64,000 bases of DNA, from contig NZ_SPQC01000001.1 in assembly GCF_004569295.1 (NCBI RefSeq), positions 1-64,000 of the forward strand. The letters run 5' to 3'. This DNA comes from Rothia nasimurium. GTDB lineage: Bacteria > Actinomycetota > Actinomycetes > Actinomycetales > Micrococcaceae. This document shows positions 18,588 through 27,658 of the stretch, in pieces. Numbering within the stretch: position 1 is the stretch's first letter; each line of letters begins with the position of its first letter. The translations under genes and the position numbers were made by a program. The notes below the pieces were generated by a model. That model saw only the letters and a program-made list of their open reading frames with translations. It searched no databases and was not told the origin of the DNA.

Positions 18588-20412
18588 ACGCAATTACTTC
18601 GCTGAGTTCTATCCAGCGCATTTCTAGTTCATCGATCTCATCCTGAATGCCCTGTTGCTCAGCAGAGAGAGCCGCCAAACCTTCATAGTCTGAAGGGTCG
18701 TGGCTGGCCATCTTCTCATCCAGCTTGGATTTTTGATCTGTCAGCTTAGCCAGCTTGCGGTCAATCTGGTTGATTTCCTTCTGGGCTGCCCGTACCTCAG
18801 ATCCGCTAGCTTTAGCCGCCGAGCTGCTACCGGCGTCCTGCTTACCTAGAGGCGAAGAATCAACGGCCTTCGTCGACGGAGCGGCAGCTGCAGACGTCGA
18901 AAGCTGCAGATACTCGTCAACGCCACCCGGCAGATGCCTAAAAGTACCGTCAATCAATGCGTACTGCTGGTCGGTGACACGTTCCATTAGATAGCGGTCA
19001 TGTGAAACCACCAGGAGCGTGCCGGGCCAGGTATCGAGAAGGTCCTCCATGGCCGCCAGCATGTCGGTGTCGAGATCGTTGGAAGGTTCGTCAAGAATAA
19101 GGACGTTGGGTTCATCCAACAGAATCAGCAGGAGCTGAAGACGGCGCTTCTGACCGCCTGACAGGTCTTTAACCGGGGTTGATAGCTGGGCTGACGTAAA
19201 CCCTAGACGTTCTAGAAGCTGCCCCGGAGTCATCTCCTTACCGCCAGCTACATAAGAGGTGCGCTTGCGCCCAATGACATCTGATGCCCGGTCATTCTCG
19301 ACCTCGCGTAGCTCATCGAGTTGCTGGGTCAGCGTAGCGACCTTTACAGTTTTCCCGTGCTTAACCCGCCCGCGGGTGGGCTGTACAGAGCCAGTCACAA
19401 GGCCTAGCAGTGTTGATTTACCTGCGCCGTTGACGCCCATGATGCCGGTACGCTCACCCGGGGCGATGCGCCAGGTAACCTTCTTCAGCACGTCCTTGGT
19501 CACGCCTGGCGTGCTGGCATCGGGGTAGCTGACATCGACGTCCTTAATATCCACGACGTCCTTACCCAGGCGAGACACAGCCATCTGCGACAGCTCCACC
19601 TTGTTGCGTACCGGCGGTACGTCGGCAATCAGAGCATTAGCAGCGTCAATGCGGAACTTGGGCTTGGACGTGCGTGCGGGGGCCCCGCGGCGCAGCCAGG
19701 CAAGTTCCTTACGCATGAGGTTCTGGCGTTTTGCCTCGGTGGCAGCAGCCTGGCGGTCGCGCTCAACGCGCTGCAGAATGTAGGCAGCGTATCCGCCTTC
19801 AAAGGGTTCTACGATGCCGTCGTGAACTTCCCAGGTGTCGGTACAAATTTCGTCGAGGAACCAGCGGTCGTGGGTGACGGTTAATAGGCCACCCGCGTTC
19901 TTGGACCAGCGGGTTTTGAGATGGTTAGCAAGCCAGGTAATAGCCTCAACATCGAGATGGTTGGTGGGCTCGTCGAGCATGAGGACGTCCCAGTCACCTG
20001 CCAGCAGAGTGGCAAGGGCAACGCGGCGGCGCTGGCCGCCAGAGAGAGAAGAGACGGACGCATTCCAGTCGAGGTCCGACACCAGCCCCGAAATGACGTC
20101 GCGAATCTTAGAATCTGAAGCCCACTCGTATTCAGGTGTGTCACCGACAATAGCCTGGCCTACAGTGAGCGAATCATCGAGCATATCAGCCTGGTCAAGG
20201 AAGCCAATCCGGGTGCCGGATCGCACCGTGACCTTGCCTGAATCGGGGGTAAGCCGCCCGCCGAGAAGAGAGAGAAGGGTCGACTTACCGTCACCGTTAC
20301 GGCCCACGATGCCGATGCGATCGCCTTCGTTCAGGCCAACCGTGATGCCCTCAAAAATGGTACGGGTAGGGAATTCAATATACAGGTCTTCGCCGCCAAG
20401 TAGATGTGCCAC
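18586..20412 (-). CDS. ABC-F family ATPase (Uup-like)
   Basis: Soluble ABC-F protein with two ATPase domains and no membrane part; the family acts on ribosomes or nucleic acids. In 608 residues: first P-loop G-R-N-G-D-G-K-S at 37-44, L-S-G-G-Q-R-R-R signature and L-D-E-P-T-N-H-L-D; linker with basic stretch containing R-R-G-A-P-A-R-T-S-K-P-K-F; second P-loop G-V-N-G-A-G-K-S-T, second L-S-G-G-Q-K-R-R and L-D-E-P-S-N-D-L-D; C-terminal Lys/Glu-rich coiled coil of about 80 residues. The linker and coiled coil favour the Uup subgroup over EttA. Antibiotic resistance is not implied by the sequence. Confidence 0.93.
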   Translation of the reverse strand: MAHLLGGEDLYIEFPTRTIFEGITVGLNEGDRIGIVGRNGDGKSTLLSLLGGRLTPDSGKVTVRSGTRIGFLDQADMLDDSLTVGQAIVGDTPEYEWASDSKIRDVISGLVSDLDWNASVSSLSGGQRRRVALATLLAGDWDVLMLDEPTNHLDVEAITWLANHLKTRWSKNAGGLLTVTHDRWFLDEICTDTWEVHDGIVEPFEGGYAAYILQRVERDRQAAATEAKRQNLMRKELAWLRRGAPARTSKPKFRIDAANALIADVPPVRNKVELSQMAVSRLGKDVVDIKDVDVSYPDASTPGVTKDVLKKVTWRIAPGERTGIMGVNGAGKSTLLGLVTGSVQPTRGRVKHGKTVKVATLTQQLDELREVENDRASDVIGRKRTSYVAGGKEMTPGQLLERLGFTSAQLSTPVKDLSGGQKRRLQLLLILLDEPNVLILDEPSNDLDTDMLAAMEDLLDTWPGTLLVVSHDRYLMERVTDQQYALIDGTFRHLPGGVDEYLQLSTSAAAAPSTKAVDSSPLGKQDAGSSSAAKASGSEVRAAQKEINQIDRKLAKLTDQKSKLDEKMASHDPSDYEGLAALSAEQQGIQDEIDELEMRWIELSEVIA

Positions 20413-20585
20413 CCTTCTAGGCTACAAGGTAGGGGAGTTCTCTGTCAGCTATAGTGAATCTACTTTGCTACAACAAATGTAAATGTCTGTTAGGTTTAGT
20501 AGTTAGACAATTATCAGACAAGTAGAATGGGGAATTTCTGCAGTTCGCCTGGCTGACTTTTCTCAACTTTGTCACGGAGGTAGAT

Positions 20586-21176
20586 ATGGCGCTTTTTAAC
20601 GTCGGAGCACTGCTTAAAAACAGGAATCCTGCTGCGCCTACAGAATCCGAAAGTCAGAAGCCTGGAAAGAAAATCCTATTTGTCTGTACAGGTAACATCG
20701 CACGCAGCGCTTCCGCTCAGTATCTATCTGAACATCTTCTACCATCTAGTTCTGAATGGGTTTTTGATAGCGCTGGAACCGGGGCAGTGGTCGGTTCTGG
20801 GGTAGCGCCCTTCATTGACGAGGAACTAAAAAGGCGAGGTGTCGAGTTCCAGAGTCACCAGGCAAAACAAATTACAGAATCCTTGCTTGCTGAGTCTGCT
20901 CTTGTTCTCGTAATGGAAAAAGAACATCGTGACTGGATTGTGCGTGAATGGCCTCAGTACCACTCTAGAGTTCACCTATTGAAGCAGATGGCCAGAGTTA
21001 AAGAAACTGCTGGACGTAGAGCAGACCCCATTGCTTTTATGCTTCACCATGACGATCCTCCGCAGGCCCGTGACCGGATCGCAGACCCCTACCGCAAGGG
21101 GCCGGACGCGGCCCGGCAAGCAGTTGCTGAAATTGAAGATGCTCTCACCAAGATCATTCCTTGGCTTGGTGCTTAG
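20586..21176 (+). CDS. Low-molecular-weight protein tyrosine phosphatase
   Basis: Cysteine phosphatase of the LMW-PTP family (Wzb/Etp/PtpA). The CX5R loop is C34-T-G-N-I-A-R40 followed by S-A, and the general-acid D-P-Y motif is at D167-P-Y169. The 196 residues are longer than the usual 150 because of an N-terminal stretch of about 27 residues and an insertion before the D-P-Y loop with H-H-D-D-P-P. GGAGG precedes ATG 20586. It is monocistronic, upstream of tRNA-Gln, and on the plus strand facing the polysaccharide island. Such phosphatases often dephosphorylate capsule tyrosine kinases, so the kinase encoded at 38.5-39.9 kb is a candidate substrate. Confidence 0.92.
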   Translation: MALFNVGALLKNRNPAAPTESESQKPGKKILFVCTGNIARSASAQYLSEHLLPSSSEWVFDSAGTGAVVGSGVAPFIDEELKRRGVEFQSHQAKQITESLLAESALVLVMEKEHRDWIVREWPQYHSRVHLLKQMARVKETAGRRADPIAFMLHHDDPPQARDRIADPYRKGPDAARQAVAEIEDALTKIIPWLGA

Positions 21177-21284
21177 CTGGTGAAGGTAGCGAAACACTCA
21201 TAGGCCATCATTTCGTTCTAGGCATGAGACTTGGTAATATCTAGATTCGTCCGTACTGCTTCGCTGAAGTAGACAGGACGATAA

Positions 21285-21356
21285 TCCGCCATGGTGTAAT
21301 TGGCAACACAGCGGCCTTTGGAGCCGTTATTCAAGGTTCGAGTCCTTGTGGCGGAG
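21285..21356 (+). tRNA. tRNA-Gln (anticodon TTG)
   Basis: TCCGCCA at 21285-21291 pairs with TGGCGGA at 21349-21355, with G as discriminator. The D-arm contains TAATTGGCAA, the anticodon stem GCGGC/GCCGT surrounds the loop CTTTGGA with TTG in the middle, and the T-arm reads GGTTCGAGTCC. No CCA is encoded. tRNA-Gln upstream of glmU is a conserved actinobacterial arrangement. Confidence 0.95.
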
Positions 21357-21420
21357 CTCAACACCCCCATCATTTCGCAATTAGTATTGGGGGACTCACT
21401 CGCCCAAGGAGTACCAACTA

Positions 21421-22896
21421 GTGACTGCTACTGCTTCAGTTCCGTCCGCTGTTATTGTTCTAGCCGCCGGAGCTGGAACCCGTATGAAGTCTTCTACCCC
21501 CAAGGTCATGCACCCCATCGGCGGGCGCTCCATGGTAGAGCACGCAGTAGCTGTGGCTCGTGAACTTACCCCCAAGAACCTGGCCGTTGTTGTGCGTCAC
21601 CAGCGCGATAAGGTAGCTGCTCACGTCACCGCTTTTGACGCTGACGTCACTATTGTTGACCAGGACGAGGTTCCCGGTACCGGCCGTGCCGTTGAAGTTG
21701 GCCTGCTGGGGCTGGATGCTGAATCTGGAGAAGTCGAAGGTACCGTTGTGGTGACCTACGGTGACGTTCCTCTGCTGAAGACCGAGACTCTGCGCAAACT
21801 CATTGCCTTCCACGAAGAGGGCAAGAATGCTGTTACTGTTCTGACAACCCACATCGATGAGCCCGGGTCCTACGGCCGTATCGTCCGCAACGAAGCTGGC
21901 GAAGTAACCGCTATCGTGGAAGCCAAGGACGCTACCCCTGAGCAGCTTGCCATCACCGAGATTAACTCCGGTATTTATGCTTTTGACGCAAAGGTTCTGC
22001 GCGACTCGCTGACCCGTGTCACCACTAACAACGCCCAGGGCGAAAAGTACATCACCGACGTCCTTTCCATCGCCCGTGAGGACGGCTACCGCACCAGCGC
22101 TCTCGATATTGAGGACCGCTGGGAAGTTGAGGGTGCTAACGACCGTGTCCAGCTAGCCCAGCTGGGACGCAAGCTCAACGACCGTCTAACCCACGCGCAC
22201 ATGGTCGCAGGCGTCACTATTGTTGATCCTGAATCCACCTGGATTGACGTCACTGTAACTATCGAAAACGATGTAACCATTCTGCCCGGTACCCACCTGC
22301 GCGGCACCACCCACATCGCAACTGGCTCCGTCATCGGCCCCGATACCACTCTGACCAACGTCAAGGTAGGGGAGAACGTGACTATCTCCCGCACCGAGGG
22401 TTCTGACTCAGAAATCGCTGACGGCGCTACCGTTGGCCCCTTCGCTTACCTGCGCCCCGGTACCGAGCTTGGCCCCAAAGGCAAGATTGGCACCTTCGTT
22501 GAAACCAAGAACGCCAAAATTGGCGCCGGTTCAAAGCTGCCCCACCTCTCCTATGCAGGGGACGTAACCATCGGCGAAAATTCTAATATCGGTGCAGCAT
22601 CAATCTTTGTGAACTACGACGGCGTGAATAAGCATCGCTCCACCGTAGGGAACAATGTCCGAATGGGGTCTGACAACATGTATGTCGCACCCGTACATAT
22701 CGGAGATGGCGCGTATTCTGGAGCTGGAACCGTCATCCGCAAGGACGTCCCTGCAGGCGCCCTAGCAATTAACGAAGCCCCTCAGCGCAACATTGAACGC
22801 TGGGTCATTGAAAAGCGAGCCGGTACTGAAGCCGCAGAAGCAGCCCAAGCTGCACTGGATGCGGAATCAGCCAGCTCAGTTAAGGAAAGCGAATAG
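21421..22896 (+). CDS. glmU: Bifunctional GlcN-1-P acetyltransferase / GlcNAc-1-P uridylyltransferase
   Basis: Makes UDP-GlcNAc from glucosamine 1-phosphate in two steps, for peptidoglycan and for amino-sugar precursors. The N-terminal nucleotidyltransferase has L-A-A-G-A-G-T-R-M-K-S at about 14-24. The C-terminal left-handed beta helix with hexapeptide repeats has L-R-P-G-T-E-L, E-T-K-N-A-K-I-G and Y-D-G-V-N-K-H-R-S-T. The 491-residue length is normal. GTG 21421 has AAGGAG nine bases upstream. prs starts five bases after its stop. UDP-GlcNAc is the usual source of nonulosonic acids, which links it loosely to neuA/neuB downstream. Confidence 0.97.
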   Translation: MTATASVPSAVIVLAAGAGTRMKSSTPKVMHPIGGRSMVEHAVAVARELTPKNLAVVVRHQRDKVAAHVTAFDADVTIVDQDEVPGTGRAVEVGLLGLDAESGEVEGTVVVTYGDVPLLKTETLRKLIAFHEEGKNAVTVLTTHIDEPGSYGRIVRNEAGEVTAIVEAKDATPEQLAITEINSGIYAFDAKVLRDSLTRVTTNNAQGEKYITDVLSIAREDGYRTSALDIEDRWEVEGANDRVQLAQLGRKLNDRLTHAHMVAGVTIVDPESTWIDVTVTIENDVTILPGTHLRGTTHIATGSVIGPDTTLTNVKVGENVTISRTEGSDSEIADGATVGPFAYLRPGTELGPKGKIGTFVETKNAKIGAGSKLPHLSYAGDVTIGENSNIGAASIFVNYDGVNKHRSTVGNNVRMGSDNMYVAPVHIGDGAYSGAGTVIRKDVPAGALAINEAPQRNIERWVIEKRAGTEAAEAAQAALDAESASSVKESE

Positions 22897-22901
22897 CAGT
22901 A

Positions 22902-23885
22902 ATGACTGAGATTACGAATCCAGGCGAAAAGAAGATGGCGCTGGTCTCAGGCCGCGCCCACCCCGAACTCGCTGAACAGATTGCAGCGGAACTGGGGAAC
23001 GAAGTTCTTCCTTCATCCGCCTACACCTTCGCGAACGGGGAAACCTACGTCCGTTTCGAGGATTCAGTGCGAGGGAAGGACGCTTTCGTAATCCAGTCCC
23101 ACCCGGCACCGATTAACGACGCCATCATGGAACAGCTGATCATGATTGACTCCCTCAAACGTGCCTCAGCCCGTTCCATCACCGTGGTCTCCCCCTTCTA
23201 CCCCTACGCCCGTCAGGATAAGAAGCACAAGGGCCGCGAACCCATCTCAGCCCGCCTGATTTCAGACCTCTACAAGACCGCCGGGGCCCACCGCCTCATG
23301 AGCGTTGACCTGCATACCGCTCAGATTCAGGGTTTCTTCGACGGCCCCGTTGACCACCTGATGGCTATCCCCCTGCTCGCTGAGTACGTAGCAAGCAAGG
23401 TCGATACCGATAACGTCACCGTGGTTTCACCCGACACCGGCCGTGTACGCGTTGCTGAACAGTGGGCTGAACTTCTTGGCGGCGCTCCGCTGGCTTTCGT
23501 CCACAAGACTCGCGATGTCAACGTGCCTAATCAGGCTGTTTCTAAGACCGTTGTGGGTGATATCGAGGGCCGCACCTGCGTGCTCATTGACGACATGATT
23601 GATACCGGTGGCACTATCGCCGGCGCCGTACGTGTACTCAAGGAGCACGGTGCTAAGGACGTCATCATCGCAGCTACCCATGCTGTTTTCTCGGACCCTG
23701 CTGCTGAACGTCTTGCTAACTGCGGGGCTAACGAAGTCGTTGTTACCAACACTCTGCCCCTCAAGCCCGAGCAGACTTTCGATAATCTGACTGTACTGTC
23801 AATTGCTCCCTTGCTAGCTCGTGCTATCAAGGAAGTCTTTGATGAAGGATCTGTCACTAGTTTATTTGATGGTAGAGCAAACTAG
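22902..23885 (+). CDS. prs: Ribose-phosphate pyrophosphokinase
   Basis: Makes PRPP from ribose 5-phosphate and ATP, for purines, pyrimidines, histidine, tryptophan and, in actinobacteria, decaprenyl-phospho-arabinose. The 327 residues include P-Y-A-R-Q-D-K-K-H, D-L-H-T-A-Q-I-Q-G-F-F (substrate loop) and the PRPP motif C-V-L-I-D-D-M-I-D-T-G-G-T. It is cotranscribed with glmU, as usual. In most relatives rplY follows; here about 20 kb of polysaccharide genes intervenes. Confidence 0.97.
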   Translation: MTEITNPGEKKMALVSGRAHPELAEQIAAELGNEVLPSSAYTFANGETYVRFEDSVRGKDAFVIQSHPAPINDAIMEQLIMIDSLKRASARSITVVSPFYPYARQDKKHKGREPISARLISDLYKTAGAHRLMSVDLHTAQIQGFFDGPVDHLMAIPLLAEYVASKVDTDNVTVVSPDTGRVRVAEQWAELLGGAPLAFVHKTRDVNVPNQAVSKTVVGDIEGRTCVLIDDMIDTGGTIAGAVRVLKEHGAKDVIIAATHAVFSDPAAERLANCGANEVVVTNTLPLKPEQTFDNLTVLSIAPLLARAIKEVFDEGSVTSLFDGRAN

Positions 23886-23910
23886 CATTCAGAAATACAA
23901 AGCTGACGCT

Positions 23911-23937
23911 GGGGTCATGCACTTAGTGCATGACCCC
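23911..23937 (+). terminator. Perfect 12-bp hairpin after prs
   Basis: GGGGTCATGCAC and GTGCATGACCCC pair perfectly around TTA. There is no T-run after it. It lies between prs and the first gene of the polysaccharide island and may end glmU-prs transcription or act as a processing stem. Confidence 0.6.
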
Positions 23938-23965
23938 TCACTGTATCTATAGGAGGAGGGGGAGA

Positions 23966-25417
23966 ATGGCTGAAAGAACTTTAGCTCAGAGAGGTGCACG
24001 TGGAGGGGCTAACGCTGTTGGCGGTCAGCTGGCGAAAATTGTCATTAATCTTGTTTCACTCGCAATTTTGGCAAGACTTATCAGTCCTGGAGAGTATGGG
24101 CTAGTTGCTATGGTTATGGCTGTAATGGCAATAGCTGATGTATTTAGAGATTTCGGTCTAACATCAGCTACCATCCAAGCAAAAACGATTTCGCCTCAGG
24201 AACGAAGTAATTTATGGTGGCTAAATACCACAATGGGAGCAGTAGTTGCTGTTGCTATAGCACTTCTTGCCCCTGTTGTTGCAGCAATATATAGCGATGA
24301 TAGGCTGATTTTAATAACTCTTGTAATGTCACTAAATTTTGTTATTTCTGGGATGTCAACTCAGTATTTTGCAAACCTTCAGCGAGAGATCCAGTTTGGC
24401 AAGATTGCAGTGAATAATATTATTTCTAATATAATTGGATTGATTGCTGCAGTGATCATGGCTTTGAATGGATTTGGGGTCTGGTCTCTAGTATTTCAAG
24501 GATTAGTAATAGCTATCGCCAGCTTATTGATCTTTATTATTCAGACTAGGTGGATTCCCGGAGGCTACAATAGGTCAGTATCTATGCGTAGATTCTTGAA
24601 TTTTGGGATGCCTCTCATGTTTTCTAATCTGCTAAACTATTTCTCAGGTTTAGTTGATGTTTATATGATTGGTCATGTTGCGGGGCCTGAGGTGCTTGGG
24701 TATTTCAACAGATCTTCTCAGGCTGTTCGCACGCCACTGAATAGTTTGAGGTCACCACTAAATAATGTTGCCTTTTCTACTTTGTCGAAAAAACAATCAT
24801 CCAATGCAGAAATCGTTACTTCAATAGAAAAAGGTCAGATTCTTCTGGCCTACCCTCTAACCTTAATTGCAGGCGGCTTGGCAGCGGCATCCTCGTCACT
24901 GGTTGTCTTTTTTCTGGGTGAAAGTTGGCAAGCAGCTGCGCCATTTTTTGCTTGGATTGCGATTACCGAGGGGCTTAATTGCCTTGCGATGACAGCGGGA
25001 TGGATTTTTCTTATTCGAGGCAAGTCTAAAGGACTTATGAATCTAACGATTTTCAGCTCGATTAATAGAACTATTTTTGTTATTGCAGGTGCTTTGGTGA
25101 TGGGTCCGCTAGGAGCCGTGGTGGGGCAAGCAGTGGCTGTGATGATTCAATGGCCCTTGTCTTTGCTGTGGGTTCAGAGAGTAACGGGGGTATCCACTAA
25201 AGGTCTACTGGTTAACTCATATCGAATATTTGCTGTTGTATTATTCTCCACTGCATTAAATTATTATGTTCTTCAGGGGATGTCGGTGAATACAGTTGCC
25301 TCCATTGTTCTTGGCGTTGTGCTGCAATTGGTTCTTGCCGTAGCCTGTGCTGTCATTCCATCAGTGAGAAAGGATTATATATATATTATCAAATTTACAA
25401 AATCTTTGAAAAAATAG
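23966..25417 (+). CDS. Wzx-type polysaccharide flippase (WzxC/MOP superfamily)
   Basis: Integral membrane protein of 483 residues with 12-14 hydrophobic segments, predicted to flip undecaprenyl-pyrophosphate-linked repeat units to the outer face. The N-terminus A-Q-R-G-A-R-G-G-A-N-A-V and the following E-Y-G-L-V-A-M-V and F-R-D-F-G-L-T-S-A match WzxC/Polysacc_synt_3 proteins. ATG 23966 is chosen because AGGAGGGGG stands before it; a longer frame would begin inside the prs hairpin. The gene is markedly richer in AT codons than glmU-prs, a sign of separate ancestry. First gene of the island. Confidence 0.9.
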   Translation: MAERTLAQRGARGGANAVGGQLAKIVINLVSLAILARLISPGEYGLVAMVMAVMAIADVFRDFGLTSATIQAKTISPQERSNLWWLNTTMGAVVAVAIALLAPVVAAIYSDDRLILITLVMSLNFVISGMSTQYFANLQREIQFGKIAVNNIISNIIGLIAAVIMALNGFGVWSLVFQGLVIAIASLLIFIIQTRWIPGGYNRSVSMRRFLNFGMPLMFSNLLNYFSGLVDVYMIGHVAGPEVLGYFNRSSQAVRTPLNSLRSPLNNVAFSTLSKKQSSNAEIVTSIEKGQILLAYPLTLIAGGLAAASSSLVVFFLGESWQAAAPFFAWIAITEGLNCLAMTAGWIFLIRGKSKGLMNLTIFSSINRTIFVIAGALVMGPLGAVVGQAVAVMIQWPLSLLWVQRVTGVSTKGLLVNSYRIFAVVLFSTALNYYVLQGMSVNTVASIVLGVVLQLVLAVACAVIPSVRKDYIYIIKFTKSLKK

Positions 25418-25710
25418 TAGATTCTCTGCCGGCAGAAATCAGTATAAATTATTTTTCGTTTCAAGATTTACGAGCCGTTGGATATTTTGGCGTAATTTTT
25501 GCTTTCGGCGGAGTGTATGATTTTTTGAAAAGATTCTACAAATTTTACATTTATTGTAATTTTTAGATGTGCTGGCAGTGCGTAATTCTATATTTGTTTA
25601 TGGGGTTAGATTTCATTTTTAAGATTGGAAAAATATTGAAATTCTGATAGAATGGTATTGAAATTTTCAATTTTTCTATAGTGTGTCAATTCTGAGGGGG
25701 GATGACTTCG
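25418..25710. other. AT-rich intergenic region with promoter, before the glycosyltransferase operon
   Basis: This 293-base stretch carries no gene. It has a 12-base palindrome TCTGCCGGCAGA at 25425-25436 just after the flippase stop, a long AT-rich middle, and a strong promoter near its right end. It separates the flippase from the main glycosyltransferase run. Confidence 0.6.
25625..25653 (+). promoter_or_regulatory. Predicted promoter for the 25.7-37.2 kb glycosyltransferase operon
   Basis: TTGGAA at 25625-25630 and TAGAAT at 25648-25653 are separated by exactly 17 bases. A 15-base inverted repeat, ATTGAAA-T-TTTCAAT at 25657-25671, overlaps the expected start of transcription and could be an operator. 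Confidence 0.6.
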
Positions 25711-26676
25711 ATGGATAATAATATGGTGGATCTGTCAATCGTCATACCTTTTTATGGAGATCCGGCAGATACTTTAAACCTTGTGGATCAGATTCAGGCG
25801 CAGGAGTCTGTGGCTTCGGTGCAGATTATTGTTTCTGATGATGCCTCTCCGCAACCTTTTCCCGAACTCAGCGGTGTAACTACTGTTCGTCGCGAATTCA
25901 ATGGTGGGTTCGGCGTCAACGTCAATACGGGTGTTGCTGTTGCTGAAGGTAAATGGGTGCTTATCCTTAACAGTGATTTAACCCTGCCTGACGGTTTTAT
26001 TGATGATATCTGTAAAGCAGCAGAGGAAGAACAAGCTTTTTATGGGGGAAGGGGGGTTATGGTTGCTCCTCACATCGTGGGGCATGACAACGAGTCACAG
26101 TGGGTTGGCCGATTCTTCCCCAAAACGCGTCACCACGCCTGGGAATGGTTCACCCCAGTAGCTCGCTTCCGGCCCACCAGGGTTTGGCATGCAATGGCTG
26201 GTCACGATTTAGCATGTACCACTGGCAAACGGGCAGAACCTGATTGGCTCATGGGTGCCTGTATGATGATTCGCCGAGAAGACTTCAATACAGTCGGAGG
26301 GATGGACGAACGATTCTTCATGAACAGCGAAGAAGTTGACTTGCAGCGCAGGCTCGCCACCCATGGTATCAGACGTATCTTTCGAGGCGATATAGTAATA
26401 GAACACGTAGGTGGCGGCTCATCTGGAGCTTCTGTCCAGCGTCGTCAATGGGTTCTCGACTCTCGCTTTATTTACAACTCAAAGTGGATTGAAGGTAAGC
26501 ATCTGGCTACTGCCTTGAGGATTGTATCTATTGGCAATTTCCTCTTTAATTCCATCCGTGCGGTCCGCAACCGGACTGTTACTCCTTACATGACTCTCCA
26601 CGAAGAACTAACCTACATCAAGAAAGCAGAAAGCAGAAAGCAAACGATAAATGGCAGAGAAACTTCTCATCATTAG
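25711..26676 (+). CDS. GT2 family glycosyltransferase (rhamnosyltransferase-like)
   Basis: Cytoplasmic GT-A enzyme of about 321 residues. The start L-S-I-V-I-P-F-Y-G-D and S-D-D-A-S mark the nucleotide-binding region, N-S-D-L replaces the usual DxD, and M-G-A-C-M-M-I-R-R-E-D-F with D-E-R-F-F-M-N-S-E-E-V-D-L is typical of rhamnosyltransferase-type GT2 proteins. ATG 25711 has GAGGGGGG at good spacing; ATG 25702 is too close to that site. It overlaps the next gene by 26 bases. The dTDP-rhamnose genes at 40-43 kb make rhamnose a sensible donor, but that is inferred. Confidence 0.88.
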   Translation: MDNNMVDLSIVIPFYGDPADTLNLVDQIQAQESVASVQIIVSDDASPQPFPELSGVTTVRREFNGGFGVNVNTGVAVAEGKWVLILNSDLTLPDGFIDDICKAAEEEQAFYGGRGVMVAPHIVGHDNESQWVGRFFPKTRHHAWEWFTPVARFRPTRVWHAMAGHDLACTTGKRAEPDWLMGACMMIRREDFNTVGGMDERFFMNSEEVDLQRRLATHGIRRIFRGDIVIEHVGGGSSGASVQRRQWVLDSRFIYNSKWIEGKHLATALRIVSIGNFLFNSIRAVRNRTVTPYMTLHEELTYIKKAESRKQTINGRETSHH

Positions 26677-27658
26677 CCCTGCTTTCCATGGCTATTGCTA
26701 CTCCATCGCAGAGGGCTTCACTCAACTAGGATACGATGTAACGGTACACCGCTACGACGCCTTCGACACCGTCAAGGACAAGCTGCGCAATAAAGCCCTC
26801 TACGAGCTCCCTTCAAAGGTTGGCTTCGACGGGCAAAAAGCTGCTGAAAAAGCGGCTACTGCTAAAGCCCTGCAAGTTCTCCGTAACCTTAGTCCCGACA
26901 AGCTTATTGTTATAAAAGGTGACGCCTTAGGGGATAGCTTTTGGCAGGCTGTTGCAGACCGCAAAATTCCCTACATCCTTTGGCTATACGATGATCTCAA
27001 GCGCTGTCGCTACACCAAGAAATTCTTACAGGAGTTACCTCTGGTAGTTAGTTATGCCCGTACGGAAGCTGAGGAACTCGCTTCAGATGGAATAAACGCG
27101 CATTTTGTCGCCAACGGCTATGATCCGGCTCTAGCTGGTTTTCCACAAAAACGAAACAACGAGATTGTATTCGTAGGGTCACGGTATAAAAACCGGGAAG
27201 AAATGATAGTCAAACTATCAAATTCTGGGGTTCCGGTACGAGCCTACGGCCGTGCATGGTCCCATCACCCCTTCGACCGTTTGCGTACCTGGGAAATAAA
27301 ACGTCCAAACATTCCTTCTGAGCGAGATATCACCTTGGCGCAGGCTTATGAAGTTCAGGCGTCTGCTGCTGCTGCACTTAACATTCACGGTCTACAGGCT
27401 GGTCTAGCTATGCGTACCTTTGAGGTGCCTGGTATGAATGGCCTTCAGCTGATTGACAGGCCAGATGTTGAAGAGTTCTATGATGTTGGCTCTGAAGTGC
27501 TCGTCTACCAGAGCACAGAAGACCTTATTGAACTGTGCCAGCGTATTATCAGTGACCCCACCTGGAGCGACTCTATTCGAGCGGCTGGTCTCAAACGTAG
27601 CCAGGCTGAACACACTTTCTTCCATCGTGCACAGAAAATGGATACCCTGTGGGTCTAG
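26651..27658 (+). CDS. CgeB-like glycosyltransferase (GT4-related)
   Basis: A 335-residue GT-B-fold protein. The N-terminal half begins L-L-I-I-S-P-A-F-H-G-Y; the C-terminal half has F-V-G-S-R-Y-K-N-R-E and A-L-N-I-H-G-L-Q-A-G-L-A-M-R-T-F-E-V-P-G, ending with D-V-E-E-F-Y-D-V-G-S-E-V-L-V-Y. This order of motifs belongs to the CgeB (spore-maturation-protein-like) glycosyltransferases that decorate surface polymers. It overlaps the upstream GT2 gene by 26 bases and the downstream gene by 10, so translation is coupled. Sugar specificity unknown. Confidence 0.85.
   Translation: MAEKLLIISPAFHGYCYSIAEGFTQLGYDVTVHRYDAFDTVKDKLRNKALYELPSKVGFDGQKAAEKAATAKALQVLRNLSPDKLIVIKGDALGDSFWQAVADRKIPYILWLYDDLKRCRYTKKFLQELPLVVSYARTEAEELASDGINAHFVANGYDPALAGFPQKRNNEIVFVGSRYKNREEMIVKLSNSGVPVRAYGRAWSHHPFDRLRTWEIKRPNIPSERDITLAQAYEVQASAAAALNIHGLQAGLAMRTFEVPGMNGLQLIDRPDVEEFYDVGSEVLVYQSTEDLIELCQRIISDPTWSDSIRAAGLKRSQAEHTFFHRAQKMDTLWV

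Noticed and set aside
18586-20412. ABC-F gene as an antibiotic-resistance determinant
   Set aside because: The linker and C-terminal coiled coil match Uup-type housekeeping proteins; nothing points to resistance.
21285-21356. tRNA-Gln as an integration site for the polysaccharide island
   Set aside because: The island starts after prs, over 2.5 kb away. No partial tRNA copy, integrase or direct repeat was found at the borders.
23911-23966. Longer start for the flippase at 23930
   Set aside because: It would lie inside a perfect hairpin and lacks a ribosome-binding site, whereas ATG 23966 has a strong one.
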